Made by a program: the position numbers and the translations under genes. A model generated the notes under the pieces. That model searched no databases. It saw nothing but the letters and a program-made list of their open reading frames with translations, and had not been told where the DNA came from. From Helicobacter anseris (GTDB lineage: Bacteria; Campylobacterota; Campylobacteria; Campylobacterales; Helicobacteraceae), in the NCBI GenBank assembly GCA_004368235.1, contig JXTW01000005.1:53616-87939 (forward strand): a stretch of 34,324 bases of DNA. The letters are read 5' to 3'. How positions within the stretch are numbered: the first letter of the stretch is position 1; every line of letters starts with the position of its first letter. Positions 32,461 to 34,324 of the stretch are shown here, piece after piece.

Positions 32461-34089
32461 TTAAAGCATCCATTTTTGCACTAGCGCATTTTGGGCTAGA
32501 TCCCCTCCTAACACCACACCTTTAAAATCTAAATTCTTTTCTCTTTTGTATTGATCTATGCCACTTTTTAATGCCCTGCATAAAGTAGCCAAAACCCCAT
32601 AAGCAATGCCATCATACTCAAGCCCACCAAGCCTGTAGCACAAAGGCAAGCGCAAGCCCTTATTAACATCAATGACAATTTTATCATCAATAATCTTAGC
32701 GCTAAAATCCATATCACTAATATGCTTAAACTCAAAGCTATGGGCTTCATTAACTGCCCTCAAATGAGGGTTTCTCTCCTCATCTAGGCTTAAAAGCTCA
32801 TGGACTATCTTTAGCACATCAGCTATATTTGTGCTTATTTTGCTTTCTTTATCACTCATACAAGCATCATAAAGAGCGCCAAACTCTCTTTGGTAGTTTT
32901 CTACCAAACGCGCTGTAAGCTTTGATTTCTTGCTTAGTGCTTCTAAGATTAAGCCTGCATTACTCTCAAAGCTAGTCTGTAAAATATCCTCTCTATTAAC
33001 TATCACTCTAGATTCTCTGGAATCTAAAAATACACCAATCCCATCTCCCAAATCCTTATAAAACTGCTCTATATCCATAGCAAGCTTTTTTACCTCCCCT
33101 AGCTCACTAGGTTTAGAAAAATGCCTTAGCCCCTTTTTTAGCGGTTCTTCATACACGCCAAATTCATCCCAAAAATTTGCCTCACTACAAGCAATGCATC
33201 CATGCCCAGCCTGTATGGGCCAGCTTGTCTTACTATTAAACTTCATCTTAGCGCAGTTATTAAACGCATATGGACCCTTACAGCCGACTTTATAAAGACA
33301 ATAGCCTTCTTTATTCTTATCATCATCAAAGCTCTGCACAAAGTCCCCAGATTCAAACTTTGCCTTACGTTCACAAGAATCATGCACACTCTTACCATAT
33401 GCCCATAATGGTCTATATGAAGCATCTAGCTCTGGCATCATCCCAAAGATAAATACATACATCAAATTTAGCACGATATTCATATCACTAGGCGGGCATC
33501 CCGGTATTAGCATATAATGGGATTTATCTCTTAAAAACTCCCCCATACCCTTAGCACAGCTAGGATTAGGATGGGCTGCTTGCACCCCGCCAAATGCCGC
33601 ACAAGTCCCCACACCAAAAATCGCCTCTGCTCTCTTGGCTAGCTCTAAGAGCTCATCTTTAGCGCTATTAGCCTCCGGACCAAATGTCGCATAATTTTCC
33701 CCAAAGCCATCACACACACCCCCTTCTATGACAAGAAAATAGCCCCCTCTAGCCATACTATCTTTTAAATCCTTTTTTGCATAAAAGCCAGAATCTGCCA
33801 TCAAAACATCATGGTAATCTAAGCGGATAAAATCTAAAAGTAGATTCTCTACACCCGGTATCTCATTTCTTAAAAAACTCTCCGTACACCCCGTACACTC
33901 ACTAAGACTAAGCCAAATTAATGGGATTTGTGGCTTTAAGCTTAAATATTTCTCCACCAAAGTCTTTAAATCACCCCCTAATTTAAAGCTTTTTAAAAAT
34001 ACATCTACAAAGTTTGAGTTAACTTCCCTTATCGGATTGCCTTTTAGCTCTTCTATCCTCTCTTCTAAAACCTTTGCTAAATCTTTCAT
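32461..34089 (-). CDS. [NiFe]-hydrogenase small-subunit-like protein with long C-terminal domain (HydA2/HydE-like)
   Basis: The N-terminal half of this 542-residue protein is a complete hydrogenase small subunit by cysteine pattern: proximal-cluster Cys65, Cys68, Cys163 (GTCAAFGG) and Cys198 (PGCPP), then His236, Cys239, Cys264, Cys270, and Cys279, Cys298, Cys301. No twin-arginine signal is present, so it is cytoplasmic. Residues about 330-542 are extra and end in GVVLGGDLAQN (524-534), like the VALSGGVFQN motif near the C-terminus of HypF. Campylobacterota carry such small-subunit-like proteins as HydA2 or HydE, but I cannot tell these apart. No large subunit lies in the window. I start at the ATG at 34089 because AAGGAG is six bases upstream; an ATG at 34128 lacks a ribosome site. 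The sialyltransferase gene follows. Confidence 0.75.
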   Translation of the reverse strand: MKDLAKVLEERIEELKGNPIREVNSNFVDVFLKSFKLGGDLKTLVEKYLSLKPQIPLIWLSLSECTGCTESFLRNEIPGVENLLLDFIRLDYHDVLMADSGFYAKKDLKDSMARGGYFLVIEGGVCDGFGENYATFGPEANSAKDELLELAKRAEAIFGVGTCAAFGGVQAAHPNPSCAKGMGEFLRDKSHYMLIPGCPPSDMNIVLNLMYVFIFGMMPELDASYRPLWAYGKSVHDSCERKAKFESGDFVQSFDDDKNKEGYCLYKVGCKGPYAFNNCAKMKFNSKTSWPIQAGHGCIACSEANFWDEFGVYEEPLKKGLRHFSKPSELGEVKKLAMDIEQFYKDLGDGIGVFLDSRESRVIVNREDILQTSFESNAGLILEALSKKSKLTARLVENYQREFGALYDACMSDKESKISTNIADVLKIVHELLSLDEERNPHLRAVNEAHSFEFKHISDMDFSAKIIDDKIVIDVNKGLRLPLCYRLGGLEYDGIAYGVLATLCRALKSGIDQYKREKNLDFKGVVLGGDLAQNALVQKWML

Positions 34090-34241
34090 AGTTCTCTCCT
34101 TATTAAGAATCTCACCTATGTTTTGCATTTAAAATTTTATCTTAAATTACCCTTATCCTCTACATTTTTACACATAAATATTGCGCACAAAGCATCTTGA
34201 AAGTCAAAATATCTATTTGAAACTTACTTGGAATTTGCGCG

Positions 34242-34324
34242 CCTCATCCCTCATCCCTCATCCCTCATCCCTCATCCCTCATCCCTCATCCCTCATCCCT
34301 CATCCCTCATCCCTCATCCCTCAT
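34242..34324. repeat. Heptanucleotide tandem repeat (CCTCATC)n reaching the window edge
   Basis: The unit CCTCATC repeats without error for 83 bases, about 11.9 copies, and runs to the last base of the window, so the true length is unknown. Seven is not a multiple of three, so copy changes would shift a reading frame. Plus-strand reading is open in every frame (repeating Pro-His-Pro-Ser-Ser-Leu-Ile); minus-strand reading meets TGA every 21 bases. No start codon with ribosome site precedes it on the plus strand inside the window. It lies about 150 bases from the divergent hydrogenase-like gene. Confidence 0.92.

Noticed and set aside
34242-34324. CRISPR array at the window edge
   Set aside because: The unit is 7 bp with no spacers, so it is a simple tandem repeat.

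Overview
The window looks like chromosome of a Helicobacter-type member of the Campylobacterota. It is AT-rich and tightly packed, with one-base or four-base gene overlaps. It encodes a CheA with a fused receiver domain followed by CheW, and carries the run cznA-cznB-cznC-glyS (one strand), a small lysozyme-fold gene, then gpmI, the order I recall from Helicobacter pylori. It also has contingency-type repeats (two G/C tracts of 11) and a Helicobacter-style autotransporter. I recognised no tRNA, rRNA, CRISPR array, insertion sequence or prophage. Species cannot be named from the sequence.

Layout. 131-4242: a 2-hydroxyacid dehydrogenase, YaaA on the opposite strand, a DUF4149 membrane protein, argC and an LpxH-like phosphoesterase. 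4283-7045: cheA(Y) and cheW. 7045-9714: a BNR/sialidase-fold protein, a small membrane protein and the selenouridine synthase mnmH. 9711-13470 (minus): a UvrD/Rep helicase and two glycosyltransferases, one with an in-frame C11 tract. 13602-15079: fdhT-fdhU, the YedE/TusA-like pair linked to selenium and formate dehydrogenase. 15095-15498: a G11 tract and a truncated HrgA-like remnant. 15585-18486 (minus): an autotransporter whose signal peptide is separated from the rest by a frame break at a TA repeat. 18886-26672 (minus): DUF3240, cznA, cznB, cznC and glyS. 26803-28984: a lysozyme-like protein and gpmI. 28981-31567: a small membrane protein, an MFS transporter and cmoA. 31569-34089 (minus): a CstII-type sialyltransferase downstream of an unusual [NiFe]-hydrogenase small-subunit-like protein. 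34242-34324: a 7-bp tandem repeat that reaches the window edge.

Themes. Surface variation: phase-variable glycosyltransferase, GT25, GT42 sialyltransferase and autotransporter. Metal and redox biology: the Czn efflux pump, the hydrogenase-like protein, and FdhTU plus MnmH, which together imply selenium use. Chemotaxis: CheA-receiver fusion and CheW.

The least conventional items are the autotransporter with a SPOR-like domain after its barrel and a broken reading frame at its signal peptide, and the hydrogenase small-subunit-like protein with a C-terminal region resembling the end of HypF. I did not find a multi-gene system that I can call new with confidence.
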